From: Azophilus sp965199705
Lineage (GTDB): Bacteria > Pseudomonadota > Gammaproteobacteria > Pseudomonadales > Azotimanducaceae
DNA: 64,000 nucleotides
NCBI GenBank assembly: GCA_965199705.1
Contig: OZ241359.1
Span: 2,108,001 to 2,172,000, forward strand
Direction of reading: 5' to 3'
Positions 14,556 through 26,094 of the stretch are shown one piece after another (position 1 is the stretch's first letter; every line of letters begins with the position of its first letter). Position numbers and translations under genes: made by a program. The notes below the pieces were generated by a model. That model made no database searches. It had not been told where the DNA came from and worked only from the letters and a program-made list of their open reading frames with translations.

Positions 14556-16079
14556 CTAATGAAGTCCCAGGTGTGTGCAACGCCTGGCGTCGTAGTATCC
14601 GAGGAAACCTCCGATTGGATGCCACTCGATCCCCACCACAGATCGGTCTGGCTCCCATCCGCAAAGCAGAAGCTCCGAAGCGCCATAAATGAATTCCAGG
14701 GTTTGTGTCAGGAAGAGTACGACTCCGGCGTCTGCGTAGTCGATATCGCTTGGTTGCTGGTCACCAGGACCGTGGGTGTAGTAATTACGGCACTTCACGG
14801 CATGCCCGATAACTTTATCCAATTGTTTTATGCTGCCTTGTCCGAAATGCTCCAATACGATTTCTGCTCGATGCTCGATAATGTGTCGGAGTCTCTTATT
14901 ACGCTGAACATTTCCTAATGTGGTCAAGATATCATCCCTTTGCGTTCCAGGCATACAGGATTTGACCTTCTTGCTCGCGTCTGCCAAGACATTCTGGAGA
15001 TCTTCTTCCAGCGGCTGAGCTTCCGGCTTATCTTCGTTTGGCAAGAGATCAAAAGTGTTTGCGGCCGACACGATGCCATCTTCAAGAGAGCGCTTCGAGA
15101 TTCCCGGAAAACAACTTGAAAACCTCGCATTGGCGGTCTTTTTTTTCTCATTTCCGTTCCGTTCCAACCATTTCTTCATCACCTTCATAAAATGCTCGGG
15201 ATGGCGCGAACCATCGATCAAGGTTCCGCATTGTCTCGCTTCTTCAGGAGCCACTTTCCGTTCATTGGGTCCAAACATTTCGAAAACGCCATCTGCGTCC
15301 GCCCGAAGTCCGCTCTCGTTCGACGGTAAGGTGAAGACCAACACATCCTTCCATGCTAGCGCGTATCCCATCATCCATGCGAAAAATTGGCAAATCTGCC
15401 GAACTTTACCCAAAGCATCTTCGAGCGTGGTCGGGGCGTCGTTGAAATCAACTGTAATTCGCGGCGTGCCCTTCATGATGTGTCCAAGGAAATCAGTTTC
15501 GATCAAGCGTCCAACGTGCACGATCCCTAGGACGGTTTCGAACCTCGGCAAGATATCATGGTCCCCGGTAAAGTAAGACACCACCGCCTTTTCTTTCACA
15601 AATGCACCCTTTTGATATTCGGGTCTCGTTCTTTCGATGGCATCCAGAACGGTTTTATCTGGATCATACAGAAGGCCGAATTTCGCGAAGTTGTCGTGTA
15701 CGAATACGCTCGATTCCACCCCCTCTAGCGTGAATTCTATTCCGCGTACAGATTTCTCGTCGGCCGTAATGTGTCGTTTTCCAAAGAGCGCATACCGGAA
15801 GGAGATATCGCCGTGATGTATCAGATAATCATCCCCGCCGGTAGAACCCAATATCCCGTCTCCAACACAGTCGAGAACCGAAACCATTCCGCCCGTCGAA
15901 ATTCCATGCAGGGAACCACCGTCGGCGACATGGAAAAACTCGTCATCTACAATGCTGACGACATTGCTGTCGAACAGGCCTCCTCTCTTCAGCCTGAGCT
16001 GTCCGGTAATCTTCCTTCCTTCTCCGAGATCGAACAGCACCCCGATCGGATGTTTGTACTTGTTGTCTCCGAGCAACAT
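14556..16079 (-). CDS. ApeA-like HEPN-domain anti-phage protein
   Basis: 507 residues from an ATG preceded by AAGGAA. The long N-terminal part (about 1-300) is beta-rich and begins IGVLFDLGEGRKITGQLRLK, as in ApeA N-terminal domains. The C-terminal helical part holds the HEPN RNase motif Rx4H in KCRNYYTHGPG (Arg431, His436). E. coli ApeA, a similar-sized HEPN protein, is reported to protect against phage, probably by cutting RNA. The gene is clearly AT-richer than its neighbours, a sign of separate origin. It follows hsdR by 60 bases on the same strand and may be the last gene of the defence operon. Confidence 0.72.
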   Translation of the reverse strand: MLLGDNKYKHPIGVLFDLGEGRKITGQLRLKRGGLFDSNVVSIVDDEFFHVADGGSLHGISTGGMVSVLDCVGDGILGSTGGDDYLIHHGDISFRYALFGKRHITADEKSVRGIEFTLEGVESSVFVHDNFAKFGLLYDPDKTVLDAIERTRPEYQKGAFVKEKAVVSYFTGDHDILPRFETVLGIVHVGRLIETDFLGHIMKGTPRITVDFNDAPTTLEDALGKVRQICQFFAWMMGYALAWKDVLVFTLPSNESGLRADADGVFEMFGPNERKVAPEEARQCGTLIDGSRHPEHFMKVMKKWLERNGNEKKKTANARFSSCFPGISKRSLEDGIVSAANTFDLLPNEDKPEAQPLEEDLQNVLADASKKVKSCMPGTQRDDILTTLGNVQRNKRLRHIIEHRAEIVLEHFGQGSIKQLDKVIGHAVKCRNYYTHGPGDQQPSDIDYADAGVVLFLTQTLEFIYGASELLLCGWEPDRSVVGIEWHPIGGFLGYYDARRCTHLGLH

Positions 16080-16138
16080 CGGTTCCTTTCTGTCACCGGT
16101 CGGTTTCTACTGTCAGCGTTAGCCGCAAGTGCTTTGTA

Positions 16139-19276
<3,138 letters not shown>

Positions 19277-19357
19277 CAGGCTGCGGCTCTCTACCCGTTC
19301 CCTGGACGAAGCGAACTCGCTCGCTGTGGAGCATTTCATAGGGGTTCATGCTTTGGC

Positions 19358-19885
19358 TCATTCAACTCCGCCCTTCCAATCGAACCGCGCTCCCAGCGCA
19401 CGAAGCATGACGAACGTGTCCTGCCGAGGGACTCTGAATTCGTCGCAAACATCCGGCAGTTTCACGTCCCTTCGGGACTTCGGGGCAGGCTGCTCGCCCG
19501 TCACGACGGTCGCGCCCCAAACACGTGCGCAGGCTACGAGCCAGCCGTCTGCCCCCGTCGCGAACTTCGCTTTCGCATGATCGAAATAGTTTGGATGGCG
19601 TTGAACCCACATCATGATTTCCGCATAGACGCGCGCCAATTCATCGGTGTCGACTGGCAGGAAGAATTCGTTCGGGACATCGTTTTTCACCCACTGAACC
19701 AGATCCTCGTTACTGCGACCCATGAGCAACTCGTTTCGTACTCTGTCAATGCTGAAAACCCGACCTTCTCGGTGATAATGGAGCAAGCTCTTCCAGAATC
19801 CGGGGCATAGATCGAACGCGTAGTACAGATTTTTTGCGGTAATGAGGACGTCGGAGTCCACGAGATATCTTGTCTGATTTGCCAT
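19358..19885 (-). CDS. DUF4411 (PIN-like) protein, putative toxin
   Basis: 175 residues. N-terminal YLVDSDVLITAKNLYYAFDL and CPGFWKSLLHYHREG are the DUF4411 signature. The acidic residues at the first strand end (DSD) and in ATGADGWLVACARVWGATVV match the PIN-nuclease layout. The ATG overlaps the stop of the XRE-ImmA gene by 1 base (TGATG), so the pair is coupled. ImmA/DUF4411 neighbours recur in bacteria and are predicted toxin-antitoxin modules; the RNase activity here is inferred. Confidence 0.8.
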   Translation of the reverse strand: MANQTRYLVDSDVLITAKNLYYAFDLCPGFWKSLLHYHREGRVFSIDRVRNELLMGRSNEDLVQWVKNDVPNEFFLPVDTDELARVYAEIMMWVQRHPNYFDHAKAKFATGADGWLVACARVWGATVVTGEQPAPKSRRDVKLPDVCDEFRVPRQDTFVMLRALGARFDWKGGVE

Positions 19886-21033
19886 CAGGGAAGCAGGATG
19901 CCCAGCTTATTGGCGTAGTCCTGGAACGTTCCGCCCCGGAGGCCGGTCAGCTCATAGGCTTCCCTGAAACCTATCTCGCCTCCCATTGCTGCCCGCATCA
20001 CCTGGGTTGCGAAAAGCTCGCCCACACGCACGTTCTGGTTGTTGTAAAAATCGCCACCAGACGATGCCGCCCCGCCCCGATGTTCCCGCGCGATGTAGCC
20101 TTCGTAGAATTCGAAGAAACTGTTGCGCTCAATGAGCTTGAGGTCCATGGCTCGACGGGCCGCGACAACCGGGCTCACCTTGAACGACCGACCAAGGGCC
20201 TCGAAGGGATGCGCTTCCCGTCTGACCTTATTCCAGAGCTCCCGCATTTCGCGCGATGGCACGAGAAATTCAGCGGCGGCCTGGTTGCACCAATCTTCCA
20301 CGTCCGTGCCGCCAGGAAGCAGGTTGTCGAAACCGGAAAGCCCCTCTTCGCCGAGCCAGATGTGGGCCAGTTCGTGAGCCAGCGTGAACATCTGGGCGGA
20401 TTTCGCATCCGCGCCGTTCACGAAGATCAGGGGTGCATAACGATCCGTGAGCGCGAACCCGCGAAACTCCGCCACGCTCAGCCGACGGTGCGTATTGTTG
20501 CCGACGATGCCGTTGATCACCGCCATCACGCCAAGATGCTCGATCATGCGGCGCAGCTCATTCACGGCATCCTGCCAACTGCGCACCTCCGCCACCCAGC
20601 CCTCGTCCAGGCCAAGCACGCGCCGCATCTCTCGGCCCACCGCACCGGGGTCGTCTGCAAGACTGGCGCTCGCCGCGAAGGCCAACGGCTCCACCCCGCT
20701 CTCGACGAGGTGCTCCCGTAGCCACGCCTGTCTCCGCTGCATGGCGTAGAGCGTATCGATCAGATCGGGGCTCGCTTTGACCTTTGCTTTGTCCGCAACA
20801 GTGCGGAAATCGGCGATCGGGAGGCGTTCGACGGGGGGATCCGGGAACAACAGATAACCGAATGGCACATGGACGGCGCGAGCGAAGGCCTCCAACTGCT
20901 TCAGGGTGGGACGAGCTTGGCCAGTTTCCCACTCTGGCAGTTTCTTGAACTTCAACGCCAGATTTTCTTGCGTAACTCCGGCACGCTCTCGCGCCCAGCG
21001 GAGAAGTTCGGGTTGGACCGGAACGCGCGTCAT
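19885..21033 (-). CDS. XRE-family regulator fused to ImmA/IrrE metallopeptidase
   Basis: 382 residues from the ATG at 21031-21033. Residues 1-60 form an XRE HTH (ELLRWARERAGVTQENLALK, then PTLKQLEAFARAVHVPFGYL). The middle contains the zinc protease motif HELAHIW (His220, Glu221, His224), with a candidate third ligand in DVEDWCNQAAAEFLVP. ImmA/IrrE peptidases cut repressors or antitoxins under stress. The partner is probably the coupled DUF4411 protein (1-base overlap). The start overlaps the stop of the short RHH gene by 4 bases (ATGA). Confidence 0.88.
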   Translation of the reverse strand: MTRVPVQPELLRWARERAGVTQENLALKFKKLPEWETGQARPTLKQLEAFARAVHVPFGYLLFPDPPVERLPIADFRTVADKAKVKASPDLIDTLYAMQRRQAWLREHLVESGVEPLAFAASASLADDPGAVGREMRRVLGLDEGWVAEVRSWQDAVNELRRMIEHLGVMAVINGIVGNNTHRRLSVAEFRGFALTDRYAPLIFVNGADAKSAQMFTLAHELAHIWLGEEGLSGFDNLLPGGTDVEDWCNQAAAEFLVPSREMRELWNKVRREAHPFEALGRSFKVSPVVAARRAMDLKLIERNSFFEFYEGYIAREHRGGAASSGGDFYNNQNVRVGELFATQVMRAAMGGEIGFREAYELTGLRGGTFQDYANKLGILLP

Positions 21034-21161
21034 GCCACAGCCTCCACCATCTTGTCCGCACCGCACGGGCGGAGTTCCCCGGTAGCGGACATCCGCTTCC
21101 GCGCCCGCAGCCGCTCCACTCGCGCGAAGATGTCGTCGGGAATCGAAACCACTGTCTTCAT
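21030..21161 (-). CDS. Short ribbon-helix-helix protein (antitoxin-like)
   Basis: 43 residues starting MKTVVSIPDDIFARVERLRA, a clear RHH strand and first helix. The second helix expected in full-length RHH antitoxins (70-90 residues) is replaced by an unrelated tail (TGELRPCGADKMVEAVA). The tail ends in an ATGA overlap with the XRE-ImmA gene. It may be a truncated antitoxin kept for translational coupling, or a minimal DNA-binding peptide. It sits just downstream of the hsdR remnant. Confidence 0.5.
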   Translation of the reverse strand: MKTVVSIPDDIFARVERLRARKRMSATGELRPCGADKMVEAVA

Positions 21162-21219
21162 ACCGTGAGCATGACCTCTGCCACTGGAACTCCCACGTTT
21201 GACACCGGCCTTGTCTCCT

Positions 21220-21317
21220 TCAGGCATCTCATGATTCGCGTGGACGACAGCCCAGCCGAGCGCCTTCAGTCAGGCGAGAGCGATGGCTTCGACCGTCGAT
21301 TCCGAGAATGTGGTCAT
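21220..21317 (-). pseudogene. Remnant of an hsdR 5' end
   Basis: From ATG 21317 the frame reads MTTFSESTVEAIALA, then TGA at 21270-21272, then LKALGWAVVHANHEMPEG. This matches the first 35 or so residues of HsdR, with TGA in place of the tryptophan codon expected in the ALxWL motif. It begins 5 bases after the DUF3644 stop, where hsdR would be expected in an uninterrupted operon. Similarity fades near 21220 and the RHH gene follows. The intact hsdR begins about 2 kb further on with a related but different N-terminus. Confidence 0.68.
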
Positions 21318-21322
21318 ATCGT

Positions 21323-22387
21323 TCACCTCTTAGCCTTCGCGCGACGCTTGGCCCAGATTTCTTCGACGGGCTCCTCCTTCAGCGCTTCTTCTATTCTCTG
21401 CACAGCCTTCGGCGAGTAACGCTTGTGAACGGTACTGCCGAACTTGAACTCCTTGTAGCATTCCCGGTCATCGCGGAGCCGGAGATAATCCACGACCACA
21501 ACAGCCTTGGGCATGGAGAGACACAACTTCTTTGCGAGCTGTGTCGCACCGAGGCTGTAATAGCCCTGTTCATCGACGCGTTTCAGGGCGACAACGTGAG
21601 CATCGGTTTTGCCTTCGTCTACGAGTTGAACAGAAATGCCGGCCTTCTTCGTGATCCGCAGAGACAGACTTGGGCCGGCACCGTCCGCCGTGACCTCGAC
21701 AGCCGCCACTCCTCGGAACACGTCACGCCATGCCTTTCCCGTCCGCAGCTCTTTGATCAAGCGCTGAAGGTCGGTGTCGCTCGGCTGACTTGTCTCACCA
21801 CGAATCGTACCATCTAGGATCATCAGAGGGCGCAGCCGTGCGTGCGCTTCCACTTGGCGTCGGCGTCCGGGACGGAGGAGCTTTCGGATATTGGCCACCT
21901 CTCCGTCAAACAGCATCGCGAGATCTGTTGGCAGAGAGGTCGACACCGGCAAGACGCGCGTTGGCAGATGAGACGCCAGTTCCAAGTCGAAGACGCTCTT
22001 TACGATATCGCGGAAGAGCGTGACACCGGACTGCACGTGGATATAGAGCTGACCTTCAGAGATGTCCAGCAGGTGATGCTGAGCCGCGTTTCGGAGGCTG
22101 TTGATGGTTCGGAGGGCGAGCGCCTGTTCGTCTCCGAGATACCTGATCTTCCCGTCGCTCAGGGACCGCCCTACGCAAGCGTCGAAACCGATCGTATTGG
22201 AGTTCATCTCTCGAATCTTGCCACCGCGATGCAGGATCGCAGCCTTCATCAGCATCTCGAATCCGTGACCCAACTGGATCAGCGTACCGCTGATCCGCCC
22301 GCGGTCATGCGGGCGGTTGAACAGCTCAATGCTCAGAATCAAGCCGTCGCAGGCCTTCTCGAGCAGGAGCTTCGCTTCGCGCTTCAC
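21323..22387 (-). CDS. DUF3644 HEPN-domain protein inside the type I RM operon
   Basis: 354 residues if started at the GTG 22385-22387, which overlaps the hsdS stop as GTGA; a longer in-frame reading has no protein-like N-terminus. The N-terminal third is the DUF3644 pattern (KLLLEKACDGLILSIELFNR, then LIQLGHGFEMLMKAAI). It contains the HEPN RNase motif Rx4H in SLRNAAQHHLL (Arg99, His104). The C-terminal part has an HTH-like segment (GYYSLGATQLAKKLCLSMPK). DUF3644 genes are frequent in defence islands, with no settled function known to me. Position and coupling suggest it is an effector or regulator of this RM system. Confidence 0.8.
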   Translation of the reverse strand: MKREAKLLLEKACDGLILSIELFNRPHDRGRISGTLIQLGHGFEMLMKAAILHRGGKIREMNSNTIGFDACVGRSLSDGKIRYLGDEQALALRTINSLRNAAQHHLLDISEGQLYIHVQSGVTLFRDIVKSVFDLELASHLPTRVLPVSTSLPTDLAMLFDGEVANIRKLLRPGRRRQVEAHARLRPLMILDGTIRGETSQPSDTDLQRLIKELRTGKAWRDVFRGVAAVEVTADGAGPSLSLRITKKAGISVQLVDEGKTDAHVVALKRVDEQGYYSLGATQLAKKLCLSMPKAVVVVDYLRLRDDRECYKEFKFGSTVHKRYSPKAVQRIEEALKEEPVEEIWAKRRAKAKR

Positions 22388-24093
22388 AAGCCAGATCTCT
22401 CGATGAGGTTCCTTACGTTTGCGCCATCCACGCGGACCTCGCCGGAGATGAGTTTGGGGAGGAGGGTGTCTCTTGTGTTCCGAAGAACTCGTGTCTGACG
22501 GGAAATTAGAGCGCAATCCGCCAACATGACACGGGTGATGCGCTCAAAAGAGTTGATTAGATCGCTGGAAGGCAATGCAAATCTGTAACTGGACACTGCT
22601 TCCTTGGCCAAATGAAGAACCGTGGTCCCGGTTGATCGTGCAAGGTTGTGTACGGCGAATCCGTGAGTCCTAGTGAGGTGGTACAAAAACATGCGATCCA
22701 CTCGGGCAGATATCGGTCGCAACACCAACACATCAAGAGACGCTACCAGAATACTGTGGTTTGATGATTTCTCCACGAGCGCAGAGCGACCTATTACTTC
22801 TCCTGCTTGAGTTACATCGGTACACGCCACGATGACATCTCCGGGTAAAACCATCTGGTCTGGTTTGTACTTACCCCTGAACGGCTTCAATCCCTTGGAC
22901 TGATAACCACCTCCTCGAGAAAAAGACTTCAACGTAACTAGCGCTATTTTGGACGGGCCTAGATCAGCGCGCCGGTAAGAACAGCCTTTAGTGACAGTTG
23001 CAATCTTGTCTAATTTCCGCACCCGCCAACCATCGGGGATTTCACCGAGTTCAGAGCCTGCAAGTTGGTCAGGGAACATATTCCATATGTCGGATGGCAG
23101 GTAAGGCGGGCGCCCTTCCATCTTGGCGCGCACCGGGCCAAAATCGACGAACCAGTCCTTGAAGATGGCCCGAGCCATCGCCTCCAGCGTCTCGTTCATG
23201 CACCGGTTCAACTCGATCTTATCGTCCAGCGTGCCGAGGATGTGGGCAATGGCGCGTTGTTCGGAGAGTAGGGGTACTGGAACTTCGATTGAGCGCAGGT
23301 AAGTGACTGGTTGAGCAATGGACGGCACTCCCACCTGAGATGCGTTGGCCAACAACTTGTGCTGGCCCTCCGGTGACTTAAAAAAAAACGTCAGGAACTC
23401 AGGGAGCGCCTTTGAACGGTTGCAACGAAGATAAAATTGGCGTTGTGAGATGACATATCGAGAAAACTCGGAATCTTCAGGGATGTAAGCGACCTGTCCT
23501 ATATTGCCTGCATGTGTGAATATTATGTCTCCTCGAACTACATTGGCGTTGGCAAGCTTTTCCGCATGTTCGGGGGTAACAAAGTTGAATCCTGGCGTGT
23601 CGTCAACTCGTGAACCGTGAAGATGTTGTCCGCTGATGATCGGAATCCCGTTATGTACGAATGTGTCCACCTTTATTGATGACCCAAATGGACCCATAGC
23701 GACCTTTTCTGCTATTTCTTCCACCTTGCAGGATTTCCAGCCTTGTTTTGCACTAAGAGGCGAACGCGATGCACCCGAAAAACTGCCCACCAACACCACA
23801 TGCTCTCGCTTGATCTCGCGCTGAAATCGCTCCGGCAGGCGGGCCCAGTCGCGGGCCTCAATCAGGAAGGGGATGGTCGATTCGCGCACCGCTTCCTCGA
23901 AGTCTCCCAGTTGACCGGCCGGGATTTCCCCAAGACCCGGGCCACGTAGCACGAGGTCGAGATCGCTGCCGTCGTGGCTCTTGCCGTTCACGCGGCTGCC
24001 GTAAGCCCACACCTCGACACCGGTCAGATGCTCCTGCAGCAAGGCTTCGAGGACGGCACGATGCCGGGGTTTCAGATGCAGCCGGTCAACCAT
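22384..24093 (-). CDS. hsdS: MntA nucleotidyltransferase fused to type I specificity subunit HsdS
   Basis: 569 residues from the ATG at 24091-24093. Residues 1-100 form a minimal nucleotidyltransferase: YGSRVNGKSHDGSDLDLVL gives the GSx10DxD motif (Gly32, Ser33, Asp44, Asp46), as in MntA antitoxins. From about 115 onward it is HsdS: first target-recognition domain starting MGPFGSSIKVDTF, conserved helix SEQRAIAHILGTLDDKIELN, WFVDFGPVRAK, second recognition domain from ELGEIPDGWRV, and closing DTLLPKLISGEVRV. Both halves look intact, with no frame break at the junction. It overlaps hepT by 8 bases and DUF3644 by 4. The product would both direct DNA specificity and AMPylate the HepT toxin. Confidence 0.9.
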   Translation of the reverse strand: MVDRLHLKPRHRAVLEALLQEHLTGVEVWAYGSRVNGKSHDGSDLDLVLRGPGLGEIPAGQLGDFEEAVRESTIPFLIEARDWARLPERFQREIKREHVVLVGSFSGASRSPLSAKQGWKSCKVEEIAEKVAMGPFGSSIKVDTFVHNGIPIISGQHLHGSRVDDTPGFNFVTPEHAEKLANANVVRGDIIFTHAGNIGQVAYIPEDSEFSRYVISQRQFYLRCNRSKALPEFLTFFFKSPEGQHKLLANASQVGVPSIAQPVTYLRSIEVPVPLLSEQRAIAHILGTLDDKIELNRCMNETLEAMARAIFKDWFVDFGPVRAKMEGRPPYLPSDIWNMFPDQLAGSELGEIPDGWRVRKLDKIATVTKGCSYRRADLGPSKIALVTLKSFSRGGGYQSKGLKPFRGKYKPDQMVLPGDVIVACTDVTQAGEVIGRSALVEKSSNHSILVASLDVLVLRPISARVDRMFLYHLTRTHGFAVHNLARSTGTTVLHLAKEAVSSYRFALPSSDLINSFERITRVMLADCALISRQTRVLRNTRDTLLPKLISGEVRVDGANVRNLIERSGL

Positions 24094-24508
24094 CGGGGGC
24101 GGCCTCGATCGTATCGGCCAGCGCCTTTGCGTCGGCAATGAATGCCGGCAGCAGTTTCAGCGTCGCTTCGGCAAAGCCTTCCCCGTAGTCGTGCGCCGTA
24201 TCGTTCCGATTGTCGCGATAGGCGAGCCAGCGTTCGGCGGCGTCGGCCTCGATCATTCCGTGGCGAGCGGCGTGGCGGAACAGGTCCTTGAAGGCAAGAC
24301 GGTCTGCCTGCCGGTTGCTGGCGAAGAATGCAGCGAGGCGCTTGCGCAGCAGCTTGCCGCCCTGTTCCAACACCAACTCGAACTCCTTGACGCAGGCGGC
24401 GCGGTAGATGTCGTACATGATGTCGTCGAGGTCGGGACGGTCGAGTTGCTCAAGGGCACGCGCCAGGCTGTCGATGCAGCGCCGCAGGAAGGTCGTGTCG
24501 ATGTTCAC
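24086..24508 (-). CDS. hepT: HepT-like HEPN toxin (HI0074 family)
   Basis: 140 residues, all helical. It starts at GTG 24506-24508, overlapping the hsdM stop as GTGA. The motif RNDTAHDY at residues 101-108 is the RX4HXY signature of HepT RNases (Arg101, His106, Tyr108); the tyrosine is the residue AMPylated by MntA in characterised HEPN-MNT pairs. The family was earlier annotated as nucleotidyltransferase substrate-binding subunit. The cognate nucleotidyltransferase is the N-terminal domain of the next gene, mntA::hsdS, which overlaps by 8 bases. All catalytic residues are present, so the toxin is expected to be active if not modified. Confidence 0.88.
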   Translation of the reverse strand: MNIDTTFLRRCIDSLARALEQLDRPDLDDIMYDIYRAACVKEFELVLEQGGKLLRKRLAAFFASNRQADRLAFKDLFRHAARHGMIEADAAERWLAYRDNRNDTAHDYGEGFAEATLKLLPAFIADAKALADTIEAAPDG

Positions 24509-26094
24509 GATCCGGCGCTCCAGAACCCCAACGCTTGCAGATTATCGGTAATGGCCTTGTCCAGCCGCGCTCCCTCGGCCTGCTGCTCCCGCAGCTGCCC
24601 GACCAGGCGCTTCATCTTGTCCTCGAAGGGCTCGCCGTCATCTTCCGGCGGCGGCGCGCCAACATAGCGGCCCGGCGTGAGCACATGGCCGTGCTTGCGC
24701 ATCTCCTCCAGCGGGACACTCTTGCAGAAACCAGGAATGTCCTCGTAACCGTCGGCGTCCCCGCCTTTGCGCCAGGCGTGGTAGGCGCCGGCAATGCGGG
24801 CAATGTCCTCGTCCGTCAGTTCCCGGTGGGTGCGGTCCACCATGCGGCCCATTGCGCGGGCATCGACGAAGAGGATTTCGTTCCGCCGTTCACGGCCGCG
24901 CGCCAGGAACCACAGGCAAGCCGGAATCTGGGTCGAATAGAAGAGCTGCCCTGGCAGGGCCACCATGCAGTCCACCACGCCCGCCTCGACCAGGTTCTTC
25001 CTGATCTCTCCCTCGCCCGACTGGGCCGACGACATGGAGCCGTTGGCGAGCACGAAGCCGGCGATGCCGCGAGGCGCCAGATGGTGCACCATATGCTGCA
25101 CCCAGGCGAAATTGGCATTGCCCCTCGGCGGCGCGCCATATTGCCAGCGCTTGTCTTCCGTCAGGCGGTCGCCGCCCCAGTCGGAGACGTTGAAGGGCGG
25201 GTTGGCGAGGATGAAGTCGGCCTTGAGGTCCGGGTGGCGATCGTTGTGAAAGCTGTCGCCATGCTCGATCCGGCCCTCGATGCCGCGGATGGCGAGGTTC
25301 ATCTTCGCCAGCCGCCAGGTCGTGTAGTTGGATTCCTGCCCATAGATGCTGATGTCGCCCTTGGCCCGACCACCATTGCCGTTGCCGGTCGCATGGGCGC
25401 GGATGAACTCGACAGACTGCACGAACATGCCGGACGAGCCGCAGCAGGGGTCGTACACCCGGCCCCGGTACGGCTCGATCATCTCGACCAAAAGCCGGAC
25501 GACGCAGCGCGGGGTGTAGAATTCGCCGCCTTTCTTGCCCTCCGCATTCGCGAACTGCGACAGGAAGTATTCGTAAACGCGGCCGAGCACGTCCCGTGAG
25601 CGGGCCTCCGCATCGCCCACCCTTATGTTGCCGATCATGTCGATGAGCTGGCCGAGCCGCTGCTTGTCGAGCGCCGGGCGGGCATAGTCCTTGGGCAGCA
25701 CGTCACTGAGCGCCGGGTTGTCGCGCTCGATCGCAGCCATCGCACCGTCCACGATCTGGCCGATGACAGGCTGCTTTGCCTGCGCCTTGAGACGGCCCCA
25801 GCGGGCGTCCGGCGGCACCCAGAAGATATTGTCGGCGAGATACTCGTCGCGGTCCTCGGCCGCGTCCGTGCCCCATTTGGCAAGCACCTCGGCGTGATGT
25901 TCCTCGAAGGCGTCGGAGATATACTTCAGGAAGATCAGCCCCAGCACGACATGCTTGTATTCCGCGGCGTCCATCGAACCGCGCAGCGCATCGGCCATCG
26001 CCCAGAGTTCGGCCTCGTGGCCGGTCGTGGCGCCATGGGCAGCGACAGAGTCACCGTTTCCAGATTTCGTCTTCCTCGGTTGTCCCCGCGCCAT
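24505..26094 (-). CDS. hsdM: Type I restriction-modification methyltransferase subunit
   Basis: 529 residues. The helical N-terminal domain (ELWAMADALRGSMDAAEYKH, then LIFLKYISDAFEEHHAEV) is followed by an N6-adenine methyltransferase domain with the SAM motif RVYDPCCGSSGMFVQS and catalytic ILANPPFNVSDWGGD. The last third includes LPGQLFYSTQIPACLWFLAR and ends in a coiled-coil-like MKRLVGQLREQQAEGARLDK. It heads the defence operon, with hepT starting inside its stop codon. A GGAAGGGCG stretch lies before the ATG. Confidence 0.95.
   Translation of the reverse strand: MARGQPRKTKSGNGDSVAAHGATTGHEAELWAMADALRGSMDAAEYKHVVLGLIFLKYISDAFEEHHAEVLAKWGTDAAEDRDEYLADNIFWVPPDARWGRLKAQAKQPVIGQIVDGAMAAIERDNPALSDVLPKDYARPALDKQRLGQLIDMIGNIRVGDAEARSRDVLGRVYEYFLSQFANAEGKKGGEFYTPRCVVRLLVEMIEPYRGRVYDPCCGSSGMFVQSVEFIRAHATGNGNGGRAKGDISIYGQESNYTTWRLAKMNLAIRGIEGRIEHGDSFHNDRHPDLKADFILANPPFNVSDWGGDRLTEDKRWQYGAPPRGNANFAWVQHMVHHLAPRGIAGFVLANGSMSSAQSGEGEIRKNLVEAGVVDCMVALPGQLFYSTQIPACLWFLARGRERRNEILFVDARAMGRMVDRTHRELTDEDIARIAGAYHAWRKGGDADGYEDIPGFCKSVPLEEMRKHGHVLTPGRYVGAPPPEDDGEPFEDKMKRLVGQLREQQAEGARLDKAITDNLQALGFWSAGS

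Noticed and set aside
19277..19339. HsdR start 21 codons further upstream
   Set aside because: The added residues do not resemble HsdR, whereas MAKFTESEVEEAALEWL is the standard beginning.
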